Counted from the first letter of the stretch, positions 17,265-26,014 are shown. The stretch: DNA of 64,000 nucleotides from Fictibacillus halophilus (GCF_016401385.1 NZ_JAEACF010000001.1:62001-126000); one strand, 5' to 3'. Numbers and translations: made by a program. Notes: generated by a model not told the origin, from the letters alone.

Positions 17265-17417
17265 TTAACTTTCTTCTTTATTCTTTTCATCCATCTCATC
17301 GTTTTGTTCGCCATCGTCTACACCGTTGTCTTGGTCAACACCGTCACCGCAAGCAGTTAATCCACCTAACGTTAACATTGCTGCCAATGTTCCAGCTGCC
17401 CATCTCTTTTTCCACAT
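17265..17417 (-). CDS. small acidic lipoprotein (50 aa)
   Basis: Start M-W-K-K-R-W, a hydrophobic stretch, then the lipobox L-T-A-C-G and a tail that is almost wholly acidic and polar (D-G-V-D-Q-D-N-G-V-D-D-G-E...). The cleaved form would be a lipid-anchored acidic peptide of about 33 residues. AGAGGAG lies eight bases before the ATG. Many Bacillus species carry such tiny lipoproteins with unknown roles. It is transcribed opposite to bmrCD and away from the HemAT gene. Confidence 0.75.
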   Translation of the reverse strand: MWKKRWAAGTLAAMLTLGGLTACGDGVDQDNGVDDGEQNDEMDEKNKEES

Positions 17418-17470
17418 GTGAATCACTCCTCTTTTCATTTTTTAAATTTTTTTAAATATTTTTGTTTAGT

Positions 17471-17497
17471 GAAAGATTCCCTTAAAAGGGTCGATAA
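17471..17497 (+). promoter_or_regulatory. sigma-D-like promoter for the HemAT gene
   Basis: GAAA, 15 bases, GTCGATAA compares with the sigma-D consensus TAAA-N15-GCCGATAT. Chemotaxis genes, including hemAT, are sigma-D dependent in B. subtilis. It lies 90 bases before the start codon. Confidence 0.5.
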
Positions 17498-17587
17498 AAC
17501 ATATGAATATGTAAAATGAGCGTTTAGTCGCATGTAATTGCAACATATTGGGTGAAAAAGTGAATATAAGGGAAGAAGGAAATTAAA

Positions 17588-18910
17588 TTGGCATCTATTT
17601 TAAGCATTTTAACAAAAAAGAAGAGTACGACAGCAGTACTTGATCCTATTGACAACCTTAAAGAAGACGTAAAAATCATAATATCCCCTAACAGTGAGTG
17701 GCAGAAGCAATTAAACATGATTTCCTTAACAGTGGATGATTTAGCAATCATTCGGTCGATCAAACCGTTCATCTCTGAGAACATAAGTGAGATTGTACAC
17801 CGGTTTTATATGAATATCGAACATGTTCCTGGCTTGATGGAAATTATTCAAAAACACAGCTCAGTTAATAAGCTTCAAGTGACATTGATTAAGCACATAC
17901 AAGAAATGTTTGATGGGGTTATCGATACAGCATACATAGAGCAAAGAAAAGTGATTGCCCACATCCATTTTAAAATTGGTCTCGAACCTAAATGGTATAT
18001 CTGTTCTTTTCAGGATATGCTGCTATCCTTTTTATCTATTTTGGACAAACATATTGATAACAAAGAAGAGTATCAACTTGCTGTTAAAGCAGTAACGAAG
18101 CTCTTGAATTTTGAGCAGCAGATTGTCCTAGAAGCTTTTGAATTAGAGCAAGTAAAACAAAGGGAACAACATGAAGAGCAAAAAAAGCAGATTGCGGTAT
18201 CTGTTGGTGATTCTGTAGAAGAGTTAGCGAGTATCTCAGAAGAAACGAGTGCTGCTCTAGAAGAGTTAACGTCAAAGGCTGATGAAGTGGTCGTTTTTGC
18301 AAAGAACACAGCAGAATCAGCCGTACAGGTATCCAATAATTCGTTAGCAGGTAAGAACAAGCTAGACGATCATCAACAAATGATTCTAAAAGTAAAAGAC
18401 CAATCAGAGCAAATTACAGCTGAATTAATCAACTTGGAACAAGCAACAGTAAAAATTAACGATGTTGTAGACATCGTAACAGCGATTGCTGAACAGACGA
18501 ACCTTCTTTCTCTTAACGCAGCGATAGAAGCTGCTAGAGCAGGAGAAGCTGGAAAAGGATTCTCCGTCGTCGCTCATGAAGTTCGAAAGTTAGCAGATCA
18601 AACAAAGACCTCTGTTTCAGGTGTTTCAGAACTTGTAAAGAATACGCACAAACGAATTGAAGCTGTAACTCAATCCGTTGAAAGTATTCACAATTATATA
18701 AACGATAGTGTAAGTGAAGCTACGGAAATATCAGATTTCTTTGTAGCCATTCTTTCTAAGATGGATGAGAGTACGGATCGAAGCGGAAAGCTCGAAAGAG
18801 AAGTAGAAGTGATGGCAGAAGTTATAGAAGAGTTGAGTCACGCTGTAGGTCAGATTGCGGTTTCAGCAGATTCGTTAACAAATGTTACGAAAAGCATGCA
18901 ACAAGAATAA
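17588..18910 (+). CDS. hemAT: HemAT-type globin-coupled aerotaxis transducer
   Basis: A 440-residue soluble chemoreceptor. Residues 35-190 form a sensor globin, with the likely proximal His at 127 inside [11 protein letters not shown]. Residues 210-440 form the methyl-accepting signalling domain; its hairpin tip reads [20 protein letters not shown]. There is no TM segment. It senses oxygen and signals to CheA/CheW. The start is a TTG at 17588 behind GGGAAGAAGGAA; I see no better ATG upstream in frame. A sigma-D-like promoter precedes it. Confidence 0.9.
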   Translation: MASILSILTKKKSTTAVLDPIDNLKEDVKIIISPNSEWQKQLNMISLTVDDLAIIRSIKPFISENISEIVHRFYMNIEHVPGLMEIIQKHSSVNKLQVTLIKHIQEMFDGVIDTAYIEQRKVIAHIHFKIGLEPKWYICSFQDMLLSFLSILDKHIDNKEEYQLAVKAVTKLLNFEQQIVLEAFELEQVKQREQHEEQKKQIAVSVGDSVEELASISEETSAALEELTSKADEVVVFAKNTAESAVQVSNNSLAGKNKLDDHQQMILKVKDQSEQITAELINLEQATVKINDVVDIVTAIAEQTNLLSLNAAIEAARAGEAGKGFSVVAHEVRKLADQTKTSVSGVSELVKNTHKRIEAVTQSVESIHNYINDSVSEATEISDFFVAILSKMDESTDRSGKLEREVEVMAEVIEELSHAVGQIAVSADSLTNVTKSMQQE

Positions 18911-18937
18911 AGAAGGGATCCCGCGGGATCTCTTCTT
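18911..18937. terminator. terminator between hemAT and the 110-aa gene
   Basis: AGAAGGGATCCC and GGGATCTCTTCT form a long stem with one mismatch; T-rich on both sides, so it can serve both convergent genes. Confidence 0.8.
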
Positions 18938-19269
18938 TATTTATTGATAACATATTGTGCTCTATTGGTTTCGAATGAAACGATGTTATCGTCTGTTCGA
19001 ATATCATTAATCCCGTCGATTGGTATTTCGTACGTAATTGTAGGCAGCTCCACTTGTGAGCCTTCTTCAGATGCATAAGCTGTACCGTGTAAAAACAATA
19101 TGTGGTCACCTAGATAGTCGTCATGTGCGTCTCTTTGTTCAAAGGTTGCTTTATCTAGTGAAATTCTGATTTGATCTAGATCTCCTGCTTCTTCTTTGCG
19201 AATAGAAATCTGGTTACCAGACCATCCATTTAGTACATCTTTTAGTTCGATAATTTTAGTATCTGACAT
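18937..19269 (-). CDS. uncharacterised 110-aa protein
   Basis: A soluble, acidic protein rich in beta-forming residues (I-S-I-R-K-E-E-A-G-D-L-D-Q-I-R-I-S-L...), without signal peptide or TM segment and without motifs I recognise. The open frame reaches 19290, but ATG 19269 has GAGGTG seven bases before it. It stands alone on the minus strand between two terminators. Confidence 0.65.
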   Translation of the reverse strand: MSDTKIIELKDVLNGWSGNQISIRKEEAGDLDQIRISLDKATFEQRDAHDDYLGDHILFLHGTAYASEEGSQVELPTITYEIPIDGINDIRTDDNIVSFETNRAQYVINK

Positions 19270-19420
19270 TGTTTTCACCTCATTATTCAATTTTCCCGTA
19301 ATCCTTAAACTTAAACCGGAGAATAATGAGTAATTAGATATAAAAATTTTTAAGAGTGAGATTTTTTTGGTCTAACGATTTTAGTGGGGATGCTGTTGTA
19401 TATGTCTCTTTTTATAAACG

Positions 19421-19457
19421 AAAAAACTCATAAAAAGCTTTTTAGCTCTTTATGAGT
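19421..19457 (-). terminator. terminator of the DUF2157/GDYXXLXY operon
   Basis: ACTCATAAA and TTTATGAGT form the stem; on the minus strand a run of T residues follows. Confidence 0.8.
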
Positions 19458-19467
19458 CGTTCAGCAT

Positions 19468-19989
19468 TTAAGGGTTCAGCTCCACAATTTTATGAGCTCC
19501 CCAAGGTGCAACACTTATGATAACATCCATGTCTCTTGCTTGCTGTTCAAGTTCTTTTCCCGTGTTCTCCTGAACATAGTACCTCTCAAATCCATAAGTA
19601 AGCTGGATTTGATTGAAGGAGCCTTCACCCCAGACTTTTTCAGCTTTCGCTGTTAATAAAACCTGATTTTCCGTTACTTTGGGTTTTTCTGAATAAACCT
19701 TATTAATGACATAATATCCTTCTTTATTTGGTTGCAGAACAACATAAGCTTTATGATTACCGCGTTCGAGTTCAGCTGCATCTCCTTCATAACTCTTGAG
19801 AGGAGCTGTACTAATATCATAGTGAAGTGTCACATAGTCACCATACAAAAGGTCTCTTGGATCGACGGGAACGGTCTTAATCTTGATCTCTTTTCCAAAA
19901 TAATCGATGCTGTAATAACTTCCTACGATAAAGAGCAGGAAAAGAACTTGCAGAAGGGCAGCGATCATCCAACCTCTTTTTTTAATCAT
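19468..19989 (-). CDS. GDYXXLXY-domain membrane-anchored protein
   Basis: A 173-residue protein with one N-terminal TM helix (about residues 7-26) and an extracytoplasmic domain carrying the family signature G-D-Y-V-T-L-H-Y just after P-R-D-L-L-Y. The function of the family is unknown. Its start overlaps the end of the DUF2157 gene by eight bases, so the two are translationally coupled; these two families are commonly encoded side by side. Confidence 0.8.
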   Translation of the reverse strand: MIKKRGWMIAALLQVLFLLFIVGSYYSIDYFGKEIKIKTVPVDPRDLLYGDYVTLHYDISTAPLKSYEGDAAELERGNHKAYVVLQPNKEGYYVINKVYSEKPKVTENQVLLTAKAEKVWGEGSFNQIQLTYGFERYYVQENTGKELEQQARDMDVIISVAPWGAHKIVELNP

Positions 19990-21220
19990 GATGCGGACCC
20001 CCGTTTCTTAAGATCTGCTTTTTCTTACGTTGGAGAAACGCATTTAGTATGAATAAAAGAACTCCGCCAAATAAGAAGAAGATGGACTTTGGCATAAAAG
20101 ACCATGCCAGATTGAAGTATCCCATTAAACAAACTAGCAAAAAGAGTACGATTCCAAAATTGATTTGCGAACGACTTTCGTTCCGATAGCCTTCAGAAAG
20201 CTTGTATCCCGAAAAAACGAACATGATAACCAAATAGATAATGCCTACTATTAATGAATCCGTCACTTTAACAAGGTAAAAGAACGGCAAGAAAATTAAT
20301 AGTTCCCATGCATGCAAGTATAAATTCTCCTGACGTTTTCTGATGACTGATAGAGCGAATAGGACGACCAAAACAGGAATGAATAGATAAGGATTAGGCA
20401 GCTCTAAATCTGAAGAAAATTCATTTGTAAGCAAGAAATATAAACCGTAAGCAAAACCAAAGCCAATGAGTGTTCCTAGTCGATTAAACGGTTGTTTAAA
20501 TACGTTCTTTTCAACCCATAAGCCACTTGTAAATAGCGCAAATCCAAATATGAAGAACCATAGTAGATTAATATCATTAACCGTAATAAACATGAGACCT
20601 TGAATACTGAGTCCAATCGTGAAAACCCAAGATTTTAGAGTGGACGGATATAAGAAAACAAAGCCTCCAACAGCTATTATAAAAAGAATACATAAAAGAT
20701 AACTAAAGCTTTGAAATTCATTTATGCTGTAAAGTTGCCCTCCAACTGTTAGTAGCCCAAGAAGAAAGAAATAAAGCTTGTGGCGATCTCTGAATAAATA
20801 AAAGATGGCAGGAAGGCTCCAAAATACGAATAAACGAGCATCGACGGCATTTAAATGAAAAGTTTGACCTAAGAGAATGATGCTTGCTCCAAATGTAATA
20901 ATTCCAAGAAGATTAAGGGAAGTTCCTAATGAATGATGGCCTGTTTTCAAATACCGTTCACCAGAAAAGTAAAAACTCAGCATAAACACGATAAGTAAGG
21001 AAAGTCTGGCGATGGGTGAGATTTCTCCCCAATTTGAAGCGATGAAAGATAAGATACCGATGCCGATTAAAATACTGGCTAAAATGGGTAATACACCAGT
21101 AACTTTTCGCTTGTCTTCGGAATCTGGATATCTTGCAACGATTAAATCTAACTGATCTTCAGTGATGATGTTGTCAGCGATCCATTTTTGACCTTCTTTT
21201 CTCATCCATTGTTTGTTCAT
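19982..21220 (-). CDS. DUF2157 multi-pass membrane protein
   Basis: A 412-residue protein: a short soluble N-terminus (residues 1-45, with W-I-A-D-N-I-I-T-E-D-Q-L) then about ten to twelve TM segments. This is the DUF2157 layout. No catalytic motif is visible and the role is unknown. First gene of a two-gene operon with the GDYXXLXY protein; AATTGAGGTGG lies ahead of the ATG. Confidence 0.8.
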   Translation of the reverse strand: MNKQWMRKEGQKWIADNIITEDQLDLIVARYPDSEDKRKVTGVLPILASILIGIGILSFIASNWGEISPIARLSLLIVFMLSFYFSGERYLKTGHHSLGTSLNLLGIITFGASIILLGQTFHLNAVDARLFVFWSLPAIFYLFRDRHKLYFFLLGLLTVGGQLYSINEFQSFSYLLCILFIIAVGGFVFLYPSTLKSWVFTIGLSIQGLMFITVNDINLLWFFIFGFALFTSGLWVEKNVFKQPFNRLGTLIGFGFAYGLYFLLTNEFSSDLELPNPYLFIPVLVVLFALSVIRKRQENLYLHAWELLIFLPFFYLVKVTDSLIVGIIYLVIMFVFSGYKLSEGYRNESRSQINFGIVLFLLVCLMGYFNLAWSFMPKSIFFLFGGVLLFILNAFLQRKKKQILRNGGPHHD

Positions 21221-21376
21221 GTTTTACCACCTCAATTCATGTATATGTAAAGTCCTTATAAAACAGGACGAAACACCAATATTCTCTTTTAGTGTAATAT
21301 TACACAAAGTAAATCTTGTTATCAAGCAATAAATTGAAAAGTGTATACGAATTCTTATGTTTAGACAAGGTGAACA

Positions 21377-21406
21377 AAAAGAGAACAGCTATCCAGGCTG
21401 TTCTCA
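21377..21406 (-). terminator. terminator of the SDR gene
   Basis: GAGAACAGC and GCTGTTCTC form a perfect 9-bp stem with T-run on the minus strand, 12 bases after the SDR stop. Confidence 0.85.
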
Positions 21407-21418
21407 AAATTATTACAT

Positions 21419-22201
21419 TTATTTTTTGTCTTGTACATAATGCACGATTTTTAAAACGGTCTTTCGAGGCAAGAATCGAACGATGTTAGCCAAAGCTTTA
21501 TTTTTAAATCCTGGAATTGCTATTGAATCTTTAGACATTAAGGCATTGTAGCCTGACCGTGCAACATCGCTCGCATCCATCGCACCTGATTGAAACAAAC
21601 GAGAAGATTCAAGGCTTGCACGCTTTTCGAAGTTTGTAGCTGTAGCTCCCGGGCAAAGAGCAGTAACGCTAACATCTGTATGGCGTAGTTCATAGTTGAT
21701 TGCTTCTGAGAAGGAAAGTACATATGCTTTTGTCGCATAATACACCGCCATTAAAGGTCCAGGTTGGAAAGCTGCAGTTGAGGCTACATTTAGGATCTTT
21801 CCTCGATTACGCTTAATCATTCCAGGAAGGAGCTGTTTAGTCATTGTTGTTAGGGCGGTAATGTTAACTTGAATCATCTCTTTTTCATCTTTCCATGATG
21901 TCTCGTTAAACGGTCCATAAGCAGCAAATCCTGCATTGTTGATCAAAACGTCAATCTTTATACCTTTTGCAATTATCTCTGCAGTCAGTTCTTCCGCAGC
22001 GTCTGTTTTGCTTAAATCTTTTGCAAATACGGTAACGTTAATACCGTATTTTTTTGACATTTGCTCGGCAATTTCATTAAGCTTTGTCTCATTTCTAGCT
22101 GTAAGCACCAAGTGATAGCCGTCTTTTGCAAAGAGATTGGCAAATTCAAGACCAATTCCGCTTGAGGCACCTGTAATGAGAGCATTTTTATTATTTATCA
22201 T
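21419..22201 (-). CDS. short-chain dehydrogenase/reductase
   Basis: A 260-residue classical SDR: T-G-A-S-S-G-I-G nucleotide-binding motif near residue 10, N-N-A-G near 90, catalytic Ser in N-V-A-S-T-A and Y-Y-A-T-K near 155. The C-terminus (I-V-R-F-L-P-R-K-T-V-L-K-I-V-H-Y-V-Q) may associate with membrane. The substrate cannot be deduced. The frame includes an ATG at 22210, but 22201 has the better-spaced GAAAGGATG. It is divergent from the aldehyde dehydrogenase gene, and the two might act on related aldehyde/alcohol substrates. Confidence 0.85.
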   Translation of the reverse strand: MINNKNALITGASSGIGLEFANLFAKDGYHLVLTARNETKLNEIAEQMSKKYGINVTVFAKDLSKTDAAEELTAEIIAKGIKIDVLINNAGFAAYGPFNETSWKDEKEMIQVNITALTTMTKQLLPGMIKRNRGKILNVASTAAFQPGPLMAVYYATKAYVLSFSEAINYELRHTDVSVTALCPGATATNFEKRASLESSRLFQSGAMDASDVARSGYNALMSKDSIAIPGFKNKALANIVRFLPRKTVLKIVHYVQDKK

Positions 22202-22343
22202 AAGAAACATCCTTTCTTATATCATGTTTATATGTTTAAGAATATCAACATGATAACATATCTTTAAAAATAAATAAACAATAACTAGTTAAAAAAGGTA
22301 TGATAAAAGAAAAATGAATATTTTGACAAAGGAGGTGCGCACC

Positions 22344-23861
22344 ATGAAAAACGTAATGATTGCAAAACACCCTGCAACAGGTGAAACCATTGATCAGTGG
22401 CTGGAAACGGGAGAAAATCAAGTACCTGAAATGTATGAAAAAGCGTCTGCTGCTTTTCAATATTGGTCCACTCGTTCGTTAGAAGCTCGATTAACGTTTA
22501 TAAAAAAAATTAAGCAGTATCTGCTAGATAACATGGATGAACTTGTAGATGAAATTTGTGCTGCGACTGGAAAGGTGAAGACTGAAGCGCTAACAGCAGA
22601 TCTTATGCCTGTTATTGATATCATTGGACATTATGAAAAGCGCGCACCAAAAATTTTAAAGCGGAAAAAAGTTTCCACCCCGCTTCTTTTTATCGGTAAA
22701 TCTTCGTATGTGGATTATTTTCCTTTAGGAACAGTTTTAGTCATCTCTCCATGGAACTATCCTTTTCAATTGTCGATGACACCTGTAATATCTGCGTTGA
22801 TGGCGGGGAATTCTGTGATTTTAAAACCATCTGAGGTTACACCTACGATTGGACTGTTGATTGAAAAAATTGCGAGAGAAGTAAATCTGCCTAAAAATGT
22901 CCTTCAAGTTGCGCACGGGGGAAAAGAGCTTGGACAAGCTTTAGTTTCTGGTACGCCGGACGGAATCTTTTTTACAGGATCTGTAGAGACAGGGCGTAAG
23001 ATTGGTGTTGAAGCAAGCACGCGCTTTATTCCTTATACACTCGAGCTTGGCGGAAAAGATCCTATGATTGTATTTGAAGATGCTCACATAAATAGAGCAG
23101 TTAATGGTGCAGTTTGGGGGGCATTCACGAATGCGGGACAAGTCTGCATGTCGATCGAGAGAGTTTATGTGCAACATGCGATTCATGGTGAGTTCATCGA
23201 TCGACTTGTGGAAGAAACGAAGAAACTTAAGCTTGGTGAGGATATAGGTTCATTAACTTTTCCTCACCAAAAAGAGATCATTAGAAATCACGTGAAGGAT
23301 GCATTAGACAAAGGAGCTCTTCTGCTAACGGGCAAACATCCTGATCATTGGGGAGAAAGCATGTATTTAGAACCAATGATCTTAACGAATGTTACAGAAG
23401 AAATGAGCATTATAAAGGAAGAGACGTTTGGACCTGTACTGCCAGTGACATCGTTTGCATCAGAGGAAGAAGCGATTGAAAAGGCGAACAGCACGGAGTT
23501 TGGTTTAAATGCAAGTGTATGGACAAAGGATTCGACGAGAGCGAATCGTGTGACTTCAAAGCTTGTAACAGGCAGTGCAGTGATTAATGATGTGATGGTT
23601 TCAGTTGCAAATCCCCATCTACCATTTGGCGGTGTGAAAAGCAGCGGTGTAGGCAGATATCATGGAGACGAAGGCTTGTTCATTTTTACTCGTCAGATGT
23701 CTGTGATGAAGGATGCTGGAATCAAACAAAGAGAAGTGAATTGGTATCCGTATGAAAATAAATACTCAAAAATAAGAACATTGATCAAAGCCTATTTTTC
23801 AAACAGCAAACAGAGGGCTGAATTAATACGTTCAGGCATCAAACAGCTTCGGAAAAAATAA
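22344..23861 (+). CDS. aldehyde dehydrogenase family protein (class 3-like)
   Basis: A 505-residue NAD(P)-dependent aldehyde dehydrogenase. Motifs: P-W-N-Y-P-F near residue 140, F-T-G-S-V-E-T-G near 205, catalytic Glu in E-L-G-G-K-D-P near 235 and catalytic Cys in N-A-G-Q-V-C near 270. The basic, hydrophobic C-terminal extension and P-H-L-P-F-G-G-V-K-S-S-G-V-G-R-Y-H-G fit the class 3 group acting on medium- to long-chain or aromatic aldehydes. The open frame starts at 22314, but ATG 22344 is preceded by AAAGGAGGTG. Its stop is followed by a spacer full of repeat elements. Confidence 0.9.
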   Translation: MKNVMIAKHPATGETIDQWLETGENQVPEMYEKASAAFQYWSTRSLEARLTFIKKIKQYLLDNMDELVDEICAATGKVKTEALTADLMPVIDIIGHYEKRAPKILKRKKVSTPLLFIGKSSYVDYFPLGTVLVISPWNYPFQLSMTPVISALMAGNSVILKPSEVTPTIGLLIEKIAREVNLPKNVLQVAHGGKELGQALVSGTPDGIFFTGSVETGRKIGVEASTRFIPYTLELGGKDPMIVFEDAHINRAVNGAVWGAFTNAGQVCMSIERVYVQHAIHGEFIDRLVEETKKLKLGEDIGSLTFPHQKEIIRNHVKDALDKGALLLTGKHPDHWGESMYLEPMILTNVTEEMSIIKEETFGPVLPVTSFASEEEAIEKANSTEFGLNASVWTKDSTRANRVTSKLVTGSAVINDVMVSVANPHLPFGGVKSSGVGRYHGDEGLFIFTRQMSVMKDAGIKQREVNWYPYENKYSKIRTLIKAYFSNSKQRAELIRSGIKQLRKK

Positions 23862-23897
23862 GAACTGTTTTCGCTTTGCAGAGTTGCTTTTGAATGT

Positions 23898-23998
23898 AGT
23901 TGATTTCCGTTATAGATGCTCGCTTTCAACGGGGCGAACGGTCAGCCTCCTGCCGCTATGCGCCCTTAGGAGTCTCGACACTTCCACTTCAATCATCT
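23898..23998 (+). repeat. dispersed palindromic element, copy A
   Basis: Begins gttgatttccgtt and runs through gctcgcttt and a central hairpin (cctcct / aggag arms around gccgctatgcg) to cttcaatcat. This is the most diverged of the long copies. It faces copy B across about 150 bp in the same spacer. Confidence 0.75.
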
Positions 23999-24154
23999 TG
24001 TCAATGAAGTAATAACAAAAAGAAAAGTTAGCTAAAATAAAAGCGATTCAGCCAATCATGCTGAATCGCTTTTTAGAAGTCTTTTTTCAATAGAAATGAC
24101 AGTTAAGTTCTTTAAAAGGTGTTGCTTTTGAGTTTTTAAAAAGGCATCTTTGAA

Positions 24155-24285
24155 AGGTTGATTGTAGTGTAAGGTGGAAGACTTTTGGGGGATCAGTGTG
24201 ACAGGTGAGACACCTTATGGCGCAAAGCGGCAAGGTGGCTCACCGCACACCCCCCGGAAAGCGAGCACCTGGAACGGAAATCAAC
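24155..24285 (-). repeat. dispersed palindromic element, copy B
   Basis: The best-preserved copy: left end gaaaggttgattgtagtg, central hairpin ggtgagacacctt / aaggtggctcacc around ggcgcaaagcggc, right end ggaaagcgagcacc followed by aacggaaatcaac. It is inverted relative to copy A, so the spacer 23862-24316, otherwise without genes, contains a long imperfect inverted repeat. Confidence 0.85.
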
Positions 24286-24316
24286 TCCCCACAAGACATA
24301 CGAATTTAACAAAAAT

Positions 24317-24625
24317 CTACAGAATACATTCCTCTTCAATAATGTGAATGAGCTGTTTGAGCTGAACCACGGTTTGGTCAAGAGTTAAGAAATAAAAAAT
24401 CTCTTTCCCTTTTTTCTCGGTCCCAACAATTCCAGCTTCTCGTAATATTTTTAAGTGATGGGAGACTGTTGGCCGTGACATAGGAGATTGACTCGCGATA
24501 TCCGTTACATTCATTTTATCTGTTTCCGCTAAAAGCAGGACAAGGTCTTGTCTGACTGGGTCACCTAATGCTTGAAACAAAGGGATTGTTTTTCTGAACA
24601 TCTCTACTGCATATTCATTTGACAT
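24317..24625 (-). CDS. ArsR-family winged-helix regulator
   Basis: A 102-residue ArsR/SmtB-type repressor: F-Q-A-L-G-D-P-V-R-Q-D-L-V-L-L-L, then the recognition helix region S-P-M-S-R-P-T-V-S-H-H-L-K-I-L-R-E-A-G-I-V and the wing G-K-E-I-F-Y-F-L. The metal-binding cysteines of classical ArsR (C-V-C motif) are absent, so it likely senses something else. No obvious target gene adjoins it; a 15-bp dyad at its own start suggests autoregulation. Confidence 0.85.
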   Translation of the reverse strand: MSNEYAVEMFRKTIPLFQALGDPVRQDLVLLLAETDKMNVTDIASQSPMSRPTVSHHLKILREAGIVGTEKKGKEIFYFLTLDQTVVQLKQLIHIIEEECIL

Positions 24626-24647
24626 ATTCTTTCACCAACTTTTTCAT

Positions 24648-24662
24648 AATCATCACATGATT
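24648..24662. promoter_or_regulatory. 15-bp dyad upstream of the arsR-family gene
   Basis: AATCAT-CAC-ATGATT lies 23 bases before the start codon and just downstream of a likely -10 (TATAGT on the minus strand), a common repressor position. Confidence 0.4.
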
Positions 24663-24762
24663 TCATCTTACTATAATTCAGTATAAACCAAATAGACAAC
24701 CTTTTTGAATATCTTACCGATTTGTAATGGGAACATCGCTATATATTGCCAGTGCCATGAGC

Positions 24763-24791
24763 GAATATAGAACACGGTGAGATACACAATA
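24763..24791 (+). promoter_or_regulatory. sigma-G-like promoter of the SASP gene
   Basis: GAATA, 17 bases, CACAATA approximates the forespore sigma-G pattern GHATR-N17/18-CATWHTA with one mismatch. It lies 21 bases before the start codon. Confidence 0.5.
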
Positions 24792-24811
24792 AGTGCAAGG
24801 GGGTGAAACAC

Positions 24812-25006
24812 ATGGCAAGAAGAAATAAATTGGTTGTCCCAGGAGCACAGCAAGCAATTGATCAAATGAAATATGAGATCGCATCTGAGTTCGGTGTTAC
24901 ACTTGGCCCAGATACAACTGCTCGTGCGAATGGCTCGGTTGGTGGGGAAATGACAAAACGTTTAGTCGCAATGGGTCAGCAGCAGTTAAGTGGCGGTAAT
25001 CGCTAA
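24812..25006 (+). CDS. alpha/beta-type small acid-soluble spore protein
   Basis: A 64-residue spore DNA-binding protein. The family blocks are [13 protein letters not shown], containing the GPR protease cleavage site after the glutamate, and the C-terminal [19 protein letters not shown]. It coats and protects spore DNA. The frame extends to a GTG at 24803, but ATG 24812 gives the usual M-A-R-R-N-K start and has AAGGGGGTG six bases upstream. Single-gene unit with its own terminator. Confidence 0.97.
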   Translation: MARRNKLVVPGAQQAIDQMKYEIASEFGVTLGPDTTARANGSVGGEMTKRLVAMGQQQLSGGNR

Positions 25007-25028
25007 CTTAGCTTGTAGTTGATACAAA

Positions 25029-25056
25029 GGGGGGTGGAGGAATCCACCCTCTTTTT
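25029..25056 (+). terminator. SASP gene terminator
   Basis: GGGTGGA and TCCACCC form a perfect 7-bp stem with a 4-base loop, followed by TCTTTTT. Confidence 0.85.
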
Positions 25057-25076
25057 AAATCGAACTGGAGTTGATA

Positions 25077-25328
25077 ATGATGGCGATGTGTCCGATCTGT
25101 AATAACTTTCAAACCATAAACGTCCGGTGTCCAGAATGCGGAAGAGCGGTTCAAGATCAAGGAAGAGTGAGTGACTTTTTCGACGATTACAGCCCCTACA
25201 TGGAAGTGGATGAACTAAAACTAGAGGATGGCTATCCAGATAATTTTACAGACAGCCAGTGCCCACACGTTTTTTATTGTGATGCTTGTCATCAAGAAGT
25301 TCTTTTTTTCATTGGTGAATGGGAGTGA
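25077..25328 (+). CDS. zinc-ribbon-like small protein
   Basis: An 83-residue protein with two pairs of cysteine knuckles: C-P-I-C and C-P-E-C near the N-terminus, then C-P-H and C-D-A-C near the C-terminus, separated by an acidic stretch. This should bind one or two zinc ions. GGAG is six bases before ATG 25077. I do not recognise a named function; similar short proteins are common near spore genes in Bacillus. Only the SASP terminator separates it from the gene upstream. Confidence 0.75.
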   Translation: MMAMCPICNNFQTINVRCPECGRAVQDQGRVSDFFDDYSPYMEVDELKLEDGYPDNFTDSQCPHVFYCDACHQEVLFFIGEWE

Positions 25329-25329
25329 A

Positions 25330-25363
25330 AAAACCTTCATATCCAAAGAGACATGAAGGTTTA
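25330..25363. terminator. bidirectional terminator
   Basis: AAACCTTCAT and ATGAAGGTTT form a 10-bp stem between the convergent zinc-ribbon and amino-acid permease genes. Confidence 0.8.
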
Positions 25364-26014
25364 TTGGCTGATTTTGATTCTTCTTTCAAGCAATACTCGA
25401 AGACCATCCAATAGAGAAGTTAAAATCCAATAGATGACTGCAGCTTCTAAGAGAACGGGAAGTACGATAAGTTGTGACGCGCTAATTTGATCGGCCATTA
25501 AGGTAAGCTCTGGTACGGTAATTACAGATGCTAATGAAGAGGCCTTAACGATATCAATCAGTGAATTCCAAACGGATGGAATAGAAATTCTCCATGCTTG
25601 AGGGAGAATAACTTCTTTATACGTAAGATATCTGTTCATTCCAAGAGAGAAAGCAGCTTCCCATTGCCCTTTTTCGATCGACTGAATAGCACCTCGATAC
25701 GATTCTGCAATATAGGCACTAAAGTGGAGTATGAGTCCAGCAAGCGCCGCTTGCCAGCCCTCGGGTACATAAATAAACGTAAAGCCGTTATAAAGAATTA
25801 ATAATTGAATTAATAATGGCGTTCCTCTGAAGAAAGAAATATACCCTTTAGCAATCCCTGACAAGAATTTATTAGATGACATCCTGCATAAAGCAATGAC
25901 CAATCCAAAAATAAGCGCTCCGAAAATGGATACAAGGCTGATGACGATAGTAAAAACAGCTCCCTCCAGCAAATAGGGGAGGGAGTTGATCAGTATTTCT
26001 GATAGGTTATTCAC
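25361..26014 (-). CDS. polar amino-acid ABC transporter permease
   Basis: A 217-residue permease of the HisMQ/GlnP type with about five TM segments and the coupling loop E-A-A-F-S-L-G-M-N-R-Y-L-T-Y-K-E-V-I-L-P-Q-A. The N-terminal P-Y-L-L-E-G-A-V-F-T-I motif is typical. The start overlaps the binding-protein gene by eight bases. An ATPase gene would be expected next to it but is absent here. Confidence 0.9.
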   Translation of the reverse strand: MNNLSEILINSLPYLLEGAVFTIVISLVSIFGALIFGLVIALCRMSSNKFLSGIAKGYISFFRGTPLLIQLLILYNGFTFIYVPEGWQAALAGLILHFSAYIAESYRGAIQSIEKGQWEAAFSLGMNRYLTYKEVILPQAWRISIPSVWNSLIDIVKASSLASVITVPELTLMADQISASQLIVLPVLLEAAVIYWILTSLLDGLRVLLERRIKISQ

